Assembly (NCBI RefSeq): GCF_000154285.1
Contig: NZ_DS483477.1
Coordinates: 62,001 to 126,000 of the forward strand
Length of the DNA stretch: 64,000 nt
Source of the DNA: Amedibacillus dolichus DSM 3991
Lineage (GTDB): Bacteria; Bacillota_I; Bacilli_A; Erysipelotrichales; Erysipelotrichaceae
Reading direction: 5' to 3'
Below are positions 17,588 through 25,796 of the stretch, in pieces. The notes under the pieces are model-generated. The model was not told where the DNA came from. It did no database searches and was given only the letters and a program-made list of their open reading frames with translations. A program made the position numbers and the translations under genes. The first letter of the stretch is position 1; each line of letters begins with the position of its first letter.

Positions 17588-19381
17588 ATGACAGTAGTTG
17601 AAAAATTAATTGAATTAAGAGCATTGATGGCAGAGCGCGGCATTGATGTGTATATGATACCAACCTCTGATTTTCATGAAACAGAATATGTTGGCGAGCA
17701 TTTTAAAGCAAGATATTTTATGTCCGGCTTTAGCGGTTCACAGGGAACGTTGGTTGTTTGTAAGGATCAGGCAGCTTTATGGACCGACGGACGTTATTTT
17801 ATCCAAGCCGCAAAGCAGTTAAAGGGATCCGGTATTGAACTCATGCGTATGGGAGAAGAGGGAGTTCCTACCATTGTCTCTTATATTTACGATCATATTT
17901 GTGAGCATGGTGGTTTTGGCTTTGATGGGCGAGTTATGAATACAAAGCTTGCGGCATCTATTTGTGCAAAGCTTAGTGAAAAGCAAGTACGAATCATTTG
18001 TCATGAGGATTTAGTGGATAAGATTTGGAAGGATCGTCCAGCGCTTCCAAAGGATCCTGCCTTTTTCTTAAAGGAATGTTACAGTGGAAAATCAACAGCG
18101 GATAAATTGGCAGATATTCTTGCGGTTATGAAGAAGAAGCAGGCAACCCATCACATCGTTACGACCTTAGATGATATTGCATGGATTTTAAATATGCGTG
18201 GGAATGATATTGCGCATTTTCCGGTCGTACTTGCATATTTGATCATTACCGAAAATAAGCATCACCTATTTGTCGATAGGAGTAAGTTATCTCAAGAGCT
18301 ATTGGATAATTTTGCTCAAAATGAAATCGAATTGCACCCGTATGATGCGGTTTATGAATTTGTGAAAACAATTCCGAAAACAGCGGTTGTCATGATGGAT
18401 AAAGCACATGTGAATTATGCAATCAGTGAGAACCTTAAGCAAGTCAGCAAGATCATTGATTGTCCAAATCCATCACAGATGATGAAGGCAATTAAAAATC
18501 CGGTGGAATTAGAGAACAATCGTAAAGCGCATATCAAAGACGGTGTTGCGATGACGAAGTTTATGTATTGGCTGAAAACCAATGTCGGAAAAATGGAAAT
18601 AAGTGAAATTTCCGCAAGTGATTATTTAGCTGAATTACGTGCGCAGCAAGAGGGTTTTTTAGATGTAAGCTTTGATACGATTGCGGCTTATAAGGAGCAT
18701 GCGGCAATGATGCATTACAGCGCTACAAAGGAAAGCGATGTTCTTTTAAAGCCGGAGGGAATGCTGTTAGTTGATAGTGGCGGACAGTACCTAGAAGGGA
18801 CAACCGATATCACCAGAACTTTTGTGTTGGGGGCAATCAGCGATGAGGAACGTTTGCATTTCAGTGCTGCTTTACGTGGACATATCGCTTTAAGCAAGGC
18901 ACATTTCTTATATGGCTGTCGTGGAACAAATCTGGATATTCTTGCCAGAGGACCATTATGGGAAATGGGAATTGATTATAAATGCGGAACCGGACATGGT
19001 GTTGGGCACTTACTAAACGTACATGAAGGACCAAATGGCTTCCGTTGGCGCATTGTGAGTGAACGCAATGACAGCTGTGTGTTAGAGGAAGGTATGACAC
19101 AGTCCAATGAACCGGGAGTTTATGTAGAAGGAAGTCATGGTATTCGTCATGAAAATGAATGTGTGGTTGTTAAGGGAGAAAAGAATGAGTATGGGCAATT
19201 CATGCATTTAGAAACGATTACCTTTGTACCTTTTGATTTAGATGGAATTGATCCCGATGTTTTAAGTAGCTATGAGAAGCAATGGCTGAACGACTATCAT
19301 CAAGAAGTGTACGAGAAAATTTCGCCATATTTGACGGAAGAAGAAAAGACTTGGTTAAAACAGGCAACAAGAGCAATCTAA
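17588..19381 (+). CDS. Xaa-Pro aminopeptidase (M24B)
   Basis: 597-residue di-metal pita-bread peptidase releasing residues N-terminal to proline. It has the three-domain form of large M24B enzymes: two creatinase-like N-terminal domains (about 1-310, with WTDGRYFIQA) and a catalytic domain (about 315-540). Catalytic landmarks are LVDSGGQYLEGTTDITRTFVLG with the two metal aspartates, GTGHGVGHLLNVHEGP with the metal histidine, MTQSNEPGVYVEGSHGIRHEN, and a late glutamate region MHLETITFVP. A C-terminal domain of about 60 residues follows. GGAGG lies nine bases upstream of the start at 17588. Full length, probably monocistronic. Confidence 0.94.
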   Translation: MTVVEKLIELRALMAERGIDVYMIPTSDFHETEYVGEHFKARYFMSGFSGSQGTLVVCKDQAALWTDGRYFIQAAKQLKGSGIELMRMGEEGVPTIVSYIYDHICEHGGFGFDGRVMNTKLAASICAKLSEKQVRIICHEDLVDKIWKDRPALPKDPAFFLKECYSGKSTADKLADILAVMKKKQATHHIVTTLDDIAWILNMRGNDIAHFPVVLAYLIITENKHHLFVDRSKLSQELLDNFAQNEIELHPYDAVYEFVKTIPKTAVVMMDKAHVNYAISENLKQVSKIIDCPNPSQMMKAIKNPVELENNRKAHIKDGVAMTKFMYWLKTNVGKMEISEISASDYLAELRAQQEGFLDVSFDTIAAYKEHAAMMHYSATKESDVLLKPEGMLLVDSGGQYLEGTTDITRTFVLGAISDEERLHFSAALRGHIALSKAHFLYGCRGTNLDILARGPLWEMGIDYKCGTGHGVGHLLNVHEGPNGFRWRIVSERNDSCVLEEGMTQSNEPGVYVEGSHGIRHENECVVVKGEKNEYGQFMHLETITFVPFDLDGIDPDVLSSYEKQWLNDYHQEVYEKISPYLTEEEKTWLKQATRAI

Positions 19382-19407
19382 GAGCGGTTAACATACCGTT
19401 CTTTTTG
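19381..19407 (+). terminator. Terminator of the Xaa-Pro aminopeptidase gene
   Basis: AGAGCGGT pairs with ACCGTTCT, followed by T4. Confidence 0.85.
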
Positions 19408-19437
19408 TTTTTATATTATAATAGAGATGGTGATATC

Positions 19438-20031
19438 ATGAAATCAATATTGGTAGAAATTCAATGTGATTGCGGTTTTCATACCTATCGAAAGAGCGAA
19501 ACTTTAGTGTTATCTGATTTTGAGGTGGATATTCGCAAGGCATTAATGGAAAATACATATTTTACGATACGCTGTCCACGATGTGGAAAAGAAATTATTT
19601 TTCTTCACCCCTTTGCTTATGTGGATAAAAAGCATCATTTCATAATATTATTGAAGCCGAAGCAAGCCTTTTGTGAAGATGATCATCATTTGTATCATGA
19701 GGATACAAGAAGTCGCAAGCGAATTGTGTTTGATCCTAAGACGATAAAGGAAAAGCTATGTATTTTGGAAGATGATTTCGATGATCGTGTGATTGAAATC
19801 ATGAAAGAAAAACTACGATTGCAGCTGGAAAGACAGGGACGGGAAATCGTGGATATCGTATATCAGGATCGCCATGAGGACAGCTTATGGTTTTTGGTCA
19901 ATCAAGAACCGTTGGCAGTGCTGTATGAAAATTATCAAAGCATTGAAAGCAGTTTAGAAAAGGAGAAGTACGATCGTTATTTAGCGATTGATGGGCAATG
20001 GGCGAAAGCATGGCTGGCATTGCATAAATAA
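19438..20031 (+). CDS. CpXC-domain protein
   Basis: 197 residues. The N-terminus has two cysteine pairs, CDCG at about residues 10-13 and CPRCGKEI at about 46-53, with intervening beta structure. This is the layout of the CpXC domain, a zinc-ribbon-like unit of unknown function common in gut Firmicutes. The remainder is charged and probably helical (MKEKLRLQLERQGREIVDIVYQD). The start at 19438 is chosen because TATAAT (near 19416) and GATGGTGAT lie just upstream; the in-frame extension back to 19282 runs inside the aminopeptidase gene. The ABC ATPase start is 21 bases downstream, so cotranscription is likely. No function can be assigned. Confidence 0.8.
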   Translation: MKSILVEIQCDCGFHTYRKSETLVLSDFEVDIRKALMENTYFTIRCPRCGKEIIFLHPFAYVDKKHHFIILLKPKQAFCEDDHHLYHEDTRSRKRIVFDPKTIKEKLCILEDDFDDRVIEIMKEKLRLQLERQGREIVDIVYQDRHEDSLWFLVNQEPLAVLYENYQSIESSLEKEKYDRYLAIDGQWAKAWLALHK

Positions 20032-20051
20032 GTGTGGAAGGAGAGTTTTGT

Positions 20052-21098
20052 ATGTCGTTAAAACTGGAGCATATTACAAAAAGCTATGGTTGCATAGAGG
20101 CAGTGAAAGATGTGTCATTCACATCACAGGGAAAGCATTTCATTGTACTTGCCGGTCCTTCCGGCTGTGGAAAGACGACGCTTTTACAGCTGATTGCCGG
20201 TTTTTTAAAGCCGGATAGCGGAAGTATATGGATAGATGATAAAGAGGTTCAGCATGCCAAACCGCATGAAAGAGATATTGCGATGGTATTTCAAGATGCG
20301 GCATTATTTCCAAGCATGACGGTTTACGATAACATTGCCTATGGTCTTACCTACGGCGGCCTTTCTAAGCAGGAGGCAGGGCAGCGAGTGAGGGCGATGG
20401 CGGAGGTATTGGGCATTGATGGTTTATTAAAACGCAAGGCAGAGGCTTTAAGCAATGGACAAAAGCAGCGTGTGAGCATTGCCAGAGCCTTGGTACGCAG
20501 ACCGAAACTGTTTTTGATGGACGAAGCCTTCAGTGCCTTGGATACACGTTTAAAGGCTCAATTACGTTTGGAACTTGCGAAGCTTTATCAACAACTGGAC
20601 GCAACATTTCTTTATGTTACACATGATCGCTTGGAGGCTATGACCTTGGCAGATACCTTAATTGTGATGAAGGAAGGAGTCTTTCAGCAAATCGGCGATC
20701 CCTTAAAGCTGTATCGTGATCCCGCTAATTTATTTGTGGCAGCTTTTTTAGGTACGTATGAAATCAATACTCTTCAAGCGTATGTCGATGGTAATATTCT
20801 TGCCTTTGAGAAAGAATGCATAAAGCTTTCAAATACCTACGAAGCACAAGAGGTTATTATGGCAATACGTCCGGAGCATCTTATTTTTTCAAAGGAGGGA
20901 ATGCGAGGAAGAATTGTTCTTGTGGAGCATTTGGGTGATGAGTGCTATATCCGTCTTGCTTGGCAGGATCATCTTTTTTATATGAAGGTCGATCGTAAAG
21001 TAAATATACAGCTATATGATGAGGTTTGTTTTCGCTTTGATCCAAAAGAAATCCTTTTGTTTGATAAAACAAGTGAACAGCGTTTGTTTGGTAAATAG
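20052..21098 (+). CDS. ABC transporter ATPase, MalK/UgpC/PotA type, orphan
   Basis: 348-residue nucleotide-binding protein. The Walker A is GPSGCGKTTLLQLIAG, the Q loop MVFQDAALFP, and the signature LSNGQKQRVSIARAL (Asn for the usual second Gly). Walker B and D loop are LFLMDEAFSALD, and the H loop is YVTHDRLEAM. A C-terminal extension of about 100 residues (from about 245) resembles the TOBE regulatory region of sugar or polyamine importers. The start at 20052 has AAGGAG eight bases upstream. No permease or binding protein is nearby. It may be a shared ATPase serving several carbohydrate importers, as MsmK does in streptococci; its place just before the glycosidase cluster makes that attractive but unproven. 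MDEA instead of LDEP is a mild oddity. Confidence 0.9.
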   Translation: MSLKLEHITKSYGCIEAVKDVSFTSQGKHFIVLAGPSGCGKTTLLQLIAGFLKPDSGSIWIDDKEVQHAKPHERDIAMVFQDAALFPSMTVYDNIAYGLTYGGLSKQEAGQRVRAMAEVLGIDGLLKRKAEALSNGQKQRVSIARALVRRPKLFLMDEAFSALDTRLKAQLRLELAKLYQQLDATFLYVTHDRLEAMTLADTLIVMKEGVFQQIGDPLKLYRDPANLFVAAFLGTYEINTLQAYVDGNILAFEKECIKLSNTYEAQEVIMAIRPEHLIFSKEGMRGRIVLVEHLGDECYIRLAWQDHLFYMKVDRKVNIQLYDEVCFRFDPKEILLFDKTSEQRLFGK

Positions 21099-21150
21099 GC
21101 AGTGGAAAAGGAAATGTAGGAGTATGTAGTTTGATAAAATGAGTTTTAAA

Positions 21151-21180
21151 GACTTTGGGGAATTTCCTCAAAGCTTTTTT
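21151..21180 (+). terminator. Terminator of the ABC ATPase gene
   Basis: CTTTGGGGA pairs with TTCCTCAAAG (one wobble), followed by T6. Confidence 0.75.
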
Positions 21181-21240
21181 ATTGCTGTTTATAAATAACA
21201 GCTATCATGGATAAAGGCATGTGGAAGCTTACAAGTTGGA

Positions 21241-21293
21241 AAAAGATGGAAATTAAAGCGATTCATAAAAGATGGAAATTAAAGCGATTTCAT
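21241..21293 (+). repeat. 26-bp tandem direct duplication upstream of the GH123 promoter
   Basis: Two adjacent copies (21241-21266 and 21267-21293) starting AAAAGATGGAAATTAAAG differ only by one inserted T. They end immediately before the -35 element. Confidence 0.9.
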
Positions 21294-21294
21294 A

Positions 21295-21322
21295 TTGACG
21301 TAAGAAAAGGAAATGATATAAT
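21295..21322 (+). promoter_or_regulatory. Promoter of the GH123-like gene
   Basis: TTGACG (21295-21300), 16-base spacer, TATAAT (21317-21322). It gives a leader of about 190 bases before the start at 21517; no further gene is seen in the leader. Confidence 0.85.
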
Positions 21323-21330
21323 TATTAAGC

Positions 21331-21344
21331 TGAAAACGTTTTCT
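21331..21344 (+). promoter_or_regulatory. cre box (CcpA operator) at the GH123-like promoter
   Basis: TGAAAACGTTTTCT matches 13 of 14 positions of the cre consensus TGWAANCGNTNWCA and lies at the predicted transcription start. There it should block initiation when CcpA is active. Confidence 0.75.
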
Positions 21345-21516
21345 AATTTAAAAATCAGCGACAGACAGATATTATTTAATTGTCTTTGTTTATGAATAGG
21401 AGTGGGAGTGTTTACGATAGGGGTTTGAATTTGGCAAGGCATGCTTAAGGTATGAAGCAAGGCTTTGCGAAATAGCGATTATTTAAGGTAAGAGAAAGGA
21501 ATAGGACATATTTACG

Positions 21517-23946
21517 ATGAAAAAGACGACAGATAAGCTCAAAAAAATAGTTTTAGCATTTTGTTGTAGCATTTCTTTGGTATCTGCAACAACTGTAAAT
21601 ACAGCAGCGGCAGAAAACAGCGATGTTATGAATGCTTATGTAGGAAATGAAAAGCTGTTGGATACAGAATTGAATCTTGATGAATTAAAAAAGGGAAGTG
21701 GATCTTCTTATAAAGGAACAGCTTGGCTAAATGATGAATTAAGCTCTAAAATAGTTGTAACTACCAATCAAGAAGTTCATGATGTGGAAGTAACTGCAAA
21801 TGATTTTACCAATCAGGCAGGCAAGGTTTTAGCAAAAGAAAATATTGAAATCAAGTGGCTGAAAGAGGTTGAAGCCAAAGAAGGTCGTAACGCAGCCGGA
21901 AAAGTGAAAAAATATCCTGATGTCATTCATAAGGGCGGTAAGAAGGATATTGCGGCAAACGATGTGCAGTTTGCATGGGTAACGATCAAGGTTCCGGAAA
22001 CTACCGCACCGGGCATCTATAAAGGAACACTTAAGGTATCGGCGGCAGAATTGGAAAAACCATTTGAACTGCAATACACGATTGAAGTGTTAAACTTGAA
22101 ACAGCCGGCAGCAGAAGCAACGGAAATTCAGGTTTGGCAGCACCCTTTCTCAGTCGCAAACTATTACTTGGGATTGGGAGAAAAAGCAACCGGTGGTATT
22201 ACGAATGAAGTAAGAAATGATTTCTATTTCACAGAAGAGCACTTTAACTTAATGCGTGATTCTATCGAAGAATATGTTTCTATCGGCGGTCATGATGCGG
22301 TAGCGAACATTGTTGAAGAGGCATGGAACCATCAATCCTATTATAACGATTTATCCATGGTAAAATGGACAAAGAAAAAAGACGGAACATGGGACTTCAA
22401 TTATGATTGGTATGATAAGTGGATCAATTTTATGATCGAATGCGGTGTATTGGATCCTGCAAACGGCATCGGACAGATCAAATGCTACAGTATCGTACCA
22501 TGGAACAATCAGATTGCTTACTTTGATGAGGCAAAAGGGAAAACGGTAAAAGAATCTCATGAGCCGGGCAGTGCAGAATGGAAAGCTATGTGGCAGCCGT
22601 TCTTGGAAGATTTCTTAAAGCATTCAAAGGAAATGGGTTGGTTTGAAATTACCTATATTTCTATGGACGAACGTGGTCTTGATCAATTAAAACCGGCAGT
22701 GGATATGATTGAATCCGTAACCGATGAGGAAGGCAATCACTTTAAGATTTCTTCTGCATTGAACTATCAATCACCGGATACATACGAATTTACCGATCGT
22801 ATTGATGATATTTCCATCAACTTAGGCAATATCAAACAAGCAGAGGATATGGAGCAGTTATCTGCGCATCGTCAAGCATTGGGATTGACTACAACGATGT
22901 ATACCTGTACCGGAGATTATCCAAGCAATTTTATGATCAGCGATCCGGGAGATAACTATTGGGATATTTGGTACACCATGACACTGGGAACCGATGGCTA
23001 TATGCGTTGGGCATGGGATAATTATGTGTATGATATGCACGGTGATGCTACCTATCGTTATTGGGAACCGGGAGATGGGTGGTTCATTTATCCGGAAGAA
23101 AGAGAAGCAATTGATGAAAGCTATCAAGCTTCCTTCTATAGCACACCACGCTATGAGCTGTTTAAGCAGGGAATTCGCGATGTTGCGAAAGCAAAATATT
23201 TATTGAACAGTGCGGCTGCAAGTGCAGAGCAGAAAACAGCTTTAAAGAATGTTGTTGAAAATCTGAAAAAGCCGAACAAAGGAACTTATCAGGGGTCAGC
23301 TGTTCCTGCGACACCGGAAGATCGTATGCTTGTGCATTCTGAAACCGCACGTGCATTGGAGGCTACAAATCAATTAGCCAAAGAGGTAGCTGGAAGCAAT
23401 GAAAAAGCAGCTTTAAAAGCGGCAATCGACAGTGTTTCCAAGTATGAAGCAGGTAATTATACAGAAGAAAGCTGGAATGCATTGCAGAAAGCATTAAAAA
23501 CAGCCAATACAGTTTATGCCGATGCAGATGCGACACAGGCTGATTACTATGATGCAAAAGAAGCATTGGAAGCAGCAATGCAGGCATTGACTTATCGCAG
23601 AGCGGATTATTCAAAGATAGAAGCGGCAATCGGCAAAGCAGAGGCATTGAATCGTGCCGATTATGTTGATTTCAGTGCGGTTGAAAACGCCATTCAGGCA
23701 GTTGAATATGACTTGGATATTACGCATCAAGCCGAGGTAGATGCCATGGCACAGGCAATTCTTGCTGCGATTGAGGGCTTAGATAAAAAAGAGCCTATAA
23801 AACCGGAACAGCCACAGACACCGGACAAGGAAGAGGACAAGAAGCCAAACACCGGTGATGTAACAAGTATGCCGTTGTTTTTAAGCCTACTTACAACGTC
23901 CGGTATTGCGCTTGGCTATGGAATGAACAAGAGAAGAAAAAACTAA
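21517..23946 (+). CDS. Wall-anchored GH123-like glycosidase with FIVAR modules
   Basis: 809 residues. A signal peptide (about 1-32, cleavage near NTAAA-EN) is followed by a beta-sandwich region (about 35-205, with APGIYKGTLKV) and a barrel domain (about 205-560) resembling GH123/DUF4091. Asp384-Glu385 in YISMDERG match the Asp-Glu pair used in substrate-assisted catalysis by GH123 beta-N-acetylgalactosaminidases. Two FIVAR-type helical modules (about 630-755) and a Pro/Lys-rich linker lead to KPNTGD, a hydrophobic segment and RRKN, a sortase-type anchor. It should act outside the cell on terminal beta-GalNAc or a related sugar; the exact substrate is inference. GGAAT lies about 12 bases upstream of the start. 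The promoter carries a cre box. It is followed by a terminator and then two giant GH31 genes. Confidence 0.82.
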   Translation: MKKTTDKLKKIVLAFCCSISLVSATTVNTAAAENSDVMNAYVGNEKLLDTELNLDELKKGSGSSYKGTAWLNDELSSKIVVTTNQEVHDVEVTANDFTNQAGKVLAKENIEIKWLKEVEAKEGRNAAGKVKKYPDVIHKGGKKDIAANDVQFAWVTIKVPETTAPGIYKGTLKVSAAELEKPFELQYTIEVLNLKQPAAEATEIQVWQHPFSVANYYLGLGEKATGGITNEVRNDFYFTEEHFNLMRDSIEEYVSIGGHDAVANIVEEAWNHQSYYNDLSMVKWTKKKDGTWDFNYDWYDKWINFMIECGVLDPANGIGQIKCYSIVPWNNQIAYFDEAKGKTVKESHEPGSAEWKAMWQPFLEDFLKHSKEMGWFEITYISMDERGLDQLKPAVDMIESVTDEEGNHFKISSALNYQSPDTYEFTDRIDDISINLGNIKQAEDMEQLSAHRQALGLTTTMYTCTGDYPSNFMISDPGDNYWDIWYTMTLGTDGYMRWAWDNYVYDMHGDATYRYWEPGDGWFIYPEEREAIDESYQASFYSTPRYELFKQGIRDVAKAKYLLNSAAASAEQKTALKNVVENLKKPNKGTYQGSAVPATPEDRMLVHSETARALEATNQLAKEVAGSNEKAALKAAIDSVSKYEAGNYTEESWNALQKALKTANTVYADADATQADYYDAKEALEAAMQALTYRRADYSKIEAAIGKAEALNRADYVDFSAVENAIQAVEYDLDITHQAEVDAMAQAILAAIEGLDKKEPIKPEQPQTPDKEEDKKPNTGDVTSMPLFLSLLTTSGIALGYGMNKRRKN

Positions 23947-24007
23947 GCTAACCAAAGACTTATATGTGAAGTGAATCGGTAGCTTTCACGTATTTGATAA
24001 AGAGAAG

Positions 24008-24056
24008 CAGGTGGGTACAAGCCTCAGGTAGAGGTTTTGTGTTCATCTGTTTTTTC
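24008..24056 (+). terminator. Terminator of the GH123-like gene
   Basis: Extended hairpin with ACAAGCCTC/GAGGTTTTGT and CAGGTG/CATCTG stem portions, followed by T6. Confidence 0.75.
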
Positions 24057-24139
24057 TTTAGGGGAACTTGCTTCATCGTAAAAGCTTTTAAAGGTTGCGG
24101 ATGCGGATATAGGTATATATTTTATTGGAAGTTTATTAG

Positions 24140-24664
24140 AAAAAAGATAATAGTGTAAATGACTATCAACACTATTTGAATATTTTAGAGAAACAAAAAG
24201 TACCGAATGCTAAAGCTGAATTAGAAAACATGATTGTTTTGGATTATTTAACAATGAATATAGACAGGCACATGAAAAACTTCGGTGTTATTCGAAATGT
24301 AGAAACACTTGTATGGGAAAAGGTAACACCTTTATTTGATACGGGACAATCGATGAATTGCAGTGAGATTACTAAAAATATGAATTTTTATGATGGAAAA
24401 GGGAAATTATTTTATAATACAGAAAAGAAATTTTTTACTTATTTATCAATCATTGATAATTTTGAAAGATTTGATCTATCCAAGTTAGATGGTTTAGATA
24501 AAGAATATCAAACAGTATTAAAAAAATATCAGCAGTTTACGGATATGAGCGATGATCGAATCGAAAAGCTTGTAGATGGCATACGCATAAGAATGAAAGA
24601 ATTTAATATCTATAAAGAGAAACAAATTTCCAATGGAAAAAGTATTGTTGCCGGGAAAGACTAG
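24140..24664 (+). pseudogene. HipA-like kinase, C-terminal remnant
   Basis: An open frame of about 175 codons following an in-frame TAG at 24137-24139, without an ATG that has a ribosome site at a plausible place. The translation contains LDYLTMNIDRHMKNFGVIRN and PLFDTGQSM, matching the catalytic and metal-binding segments of the HipA/CtkA kinase fold (D-R-H..N and DTG). It then has a charged helical C-terminus. The N-terminal half of such proteins, usually over 200 residues with the nucleotide-binding part, is missing. It therefore looks like the remnant of a toxin-type Ser/Thr kinase gene inserted between the glycosidase genes. No antitoxin-like gene is beside it. The alternative, a short expressed protein from TTG at 24176, is less likely. 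Confidence 0.65.
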
Positions 24665-25046
24665 ACAGTCTGATTTATAATAAAGATGTGAAATTAAAGT
24701 CGGGCATCTATGTATTCTCATAACGAATTAAGAAGTATAGGAACTGTTTGATAAAACACACAATCTCACATAGTCTCGACATAATTTAAATATTATTTTT
24801 TACTATACTATAAGCAAGCAAGGGATAATAATCATAGAACCCTTGCTGTATGAATAACCCCCTCAAATAATTTTTCATACTTTCTCCCTATCATACAAAA
24901 AAGACGTCGTTGGCGTCTTTTTTGTATGGTGAATTGTGTAGAATCGATAAAGAGAGTTTAAGTTATGATTAGAAAAAGACACTTATTGACTTCATTTAGA
25001 AAAAAAGCTATGATTATCGTATTCGAAAATAAGAAGGAGATTTCAA
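24665..25046. other. Intergenic region after the HipA remnant
   Basis: AT-rich spacer. The only clear structure is the terminator at 24894-24927. A ribosome site (AAGGAG, near 25035-25040) for the small membrane protein lies at its end. No promoter with both elements, no repeat and no further convincing gene is seen. Confidence 0.5.
24894..24927. terminator. Strong bidirectional terminator
   Basis: ATACAAAAAAGACG and CGTCTTTTTTGTAT form a perfect 14-base stem around a short loop, with T and A runs on both arms. Confidence 0.88.
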
Positions 25047-25322
25047 ATGGAAAACAAAACAGGAAATGTAGAGAAAAAGAAGGCAACACTGCCATTTCGT
25101 TTATTTTATGTATTGGCAATCGGTATGCTGATTTATATGGGCTTTTCTGCGATTACCAGCTATCAAGCCTTTGTAGATTATTGTGCCGGTTATCAATTGG
25201 AACCAAGTGCGGAATGGTTTACCGGACTAAAAAGTATTTTGGCAGCAGTGATTCCTTGTTTGGTATATGCGGCAACCATGTATGGTATTGGTTTGCTATT
25301 GGAAAATTCAGAGAAAAAGTAA
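25047..25322 (+). CDS. Small two-helix membrane protein, unknown function
   Basis: 91 residues with a charged N-terminus (MENKTGNVEKKK) and two hydrophobic segments at about 17-45 and 63-84, joined by an extracytoplasmic-looking loop with one cysteine (YCAGYQLEPSAEW). A short acidic/basic tail ends the protein. The start at 25047 has AAGGAGA about eight bases upstream, a good site, so it is probably expressed. No recognised family. A longer ORF in another frame over the same DNA (24965-25327) lacks a ribosome site and is rejected. It sits between the HipA remnant and the GH31 gene, with no operon partner. Function not assignable. Confidence 0.65.
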   Translation: MENKTGNVEKKKATLPFRLFYVLAIGMLIYMGFSAITSYQAFVDYCAGYQLEPSAEWFTGLKSILAAVIPCLVYAATMYGIGLLLENSEKK

Positions 25323-25433
25323 AATAATGAGCATATGGAGGTGAAACTTTATGTGCTTTTTTTATGCTTTTATGCTTAAAGATATAAAAATGATTTGTAT
25401 TTTTGATTATATTCATTTTTCTGTGCAACCGGA

Positions 25434-25464
25434 AAGTGCAAAATAAATGTTAAAAAGTACAAAC
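25434..25464 (+). promoter_or_regulatory. 31-bp element shared by both GH31 upstream regions (copy 1)
   Basis: AAGTGCAAAA, one variable base, AAATGTT, one variable base, AAAA, one variable base, TACAAA. It matches the copy at 33161-33191 at 28 of 31 positions. The inner TGT-N8-ACA is a weak dyad, as expected of a regulator site. Confidence 0.7.
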
Positions 25465-25506
25465 AAAAAATATAGACGATGATATTCGAAAGTAGTAAAA
25501 TTTAAG

Positions 25507-25520
25507 AGTAAACGGTTACA
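25507..25520 (+). promoter_or_regulatory. cre box upstream of the first GH31 gene
   Basis: AGTAAACGGTTACA matches the cre consensus TGWAANCGNTNWCA at 13 of 14 positions. It lies just downstream of the likely promoter, a roadblock position. Confidence 0.7.
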
Positions 25521-25796
25521 GCTATTTCTGTTGATGGGCATAAGAAATTGTCCGTTTATATTTTTTAGCTGTGATGTAAGCGGATACATAGCGGATTATA
25601 TATGGTTTAAGATGGGGGAATCTATGAATTGTATAGATACGCTATGCGTTGCTAATGCTTAGCTGCAATAATGATAGAATCATCGACTTTGGAGCCAATG
25701 ACTGTATTATTGTTGCTGAAGGGAGGAGCGATCGGTAAAACGAGAAAACATAATTTTAAACGCAATGAAATCAAAAAGGATTGAAAGGAGAATATT

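Larger units (their letters stand above)
25323..25796 (+). other. Upstream region of the first giant GH31 gene
   Basis: 474-base noncoding stretch holding the conserved 31-bp element (25434-25464), a possible -10 (TATAGA at 25471 or TGATAT at 25480), and a cre box (25507-25520). A long leader of roughly 300 bases follows. A 12-codon frame at 25624-25662 behind GGGGGAA could be a leader peptide but is unsupported otherwise. AAAGGAG (25784-25790) serves the start at 25797. Confidence 0.6.

Noticed and set aside
21207-21395. 62-codon frame upstream of the GH123-like gene
   Set aside because: Spans the tandem duplication, promoter and cre box, and has no ribosome site.
24965-25327. 120-codon frame overlapping the small membrane protein
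   Set aside because: No ribosome site at its start. The frame at 25047 has AAGGAG and a coherent two-helix protein.
25624-25662. 12-codon leader-peptide frame before the first GH31 gene
   Set aside because: GGGGGAA is well placed, but nothing else (terminator, codon bias) supports an attenuator peptide.
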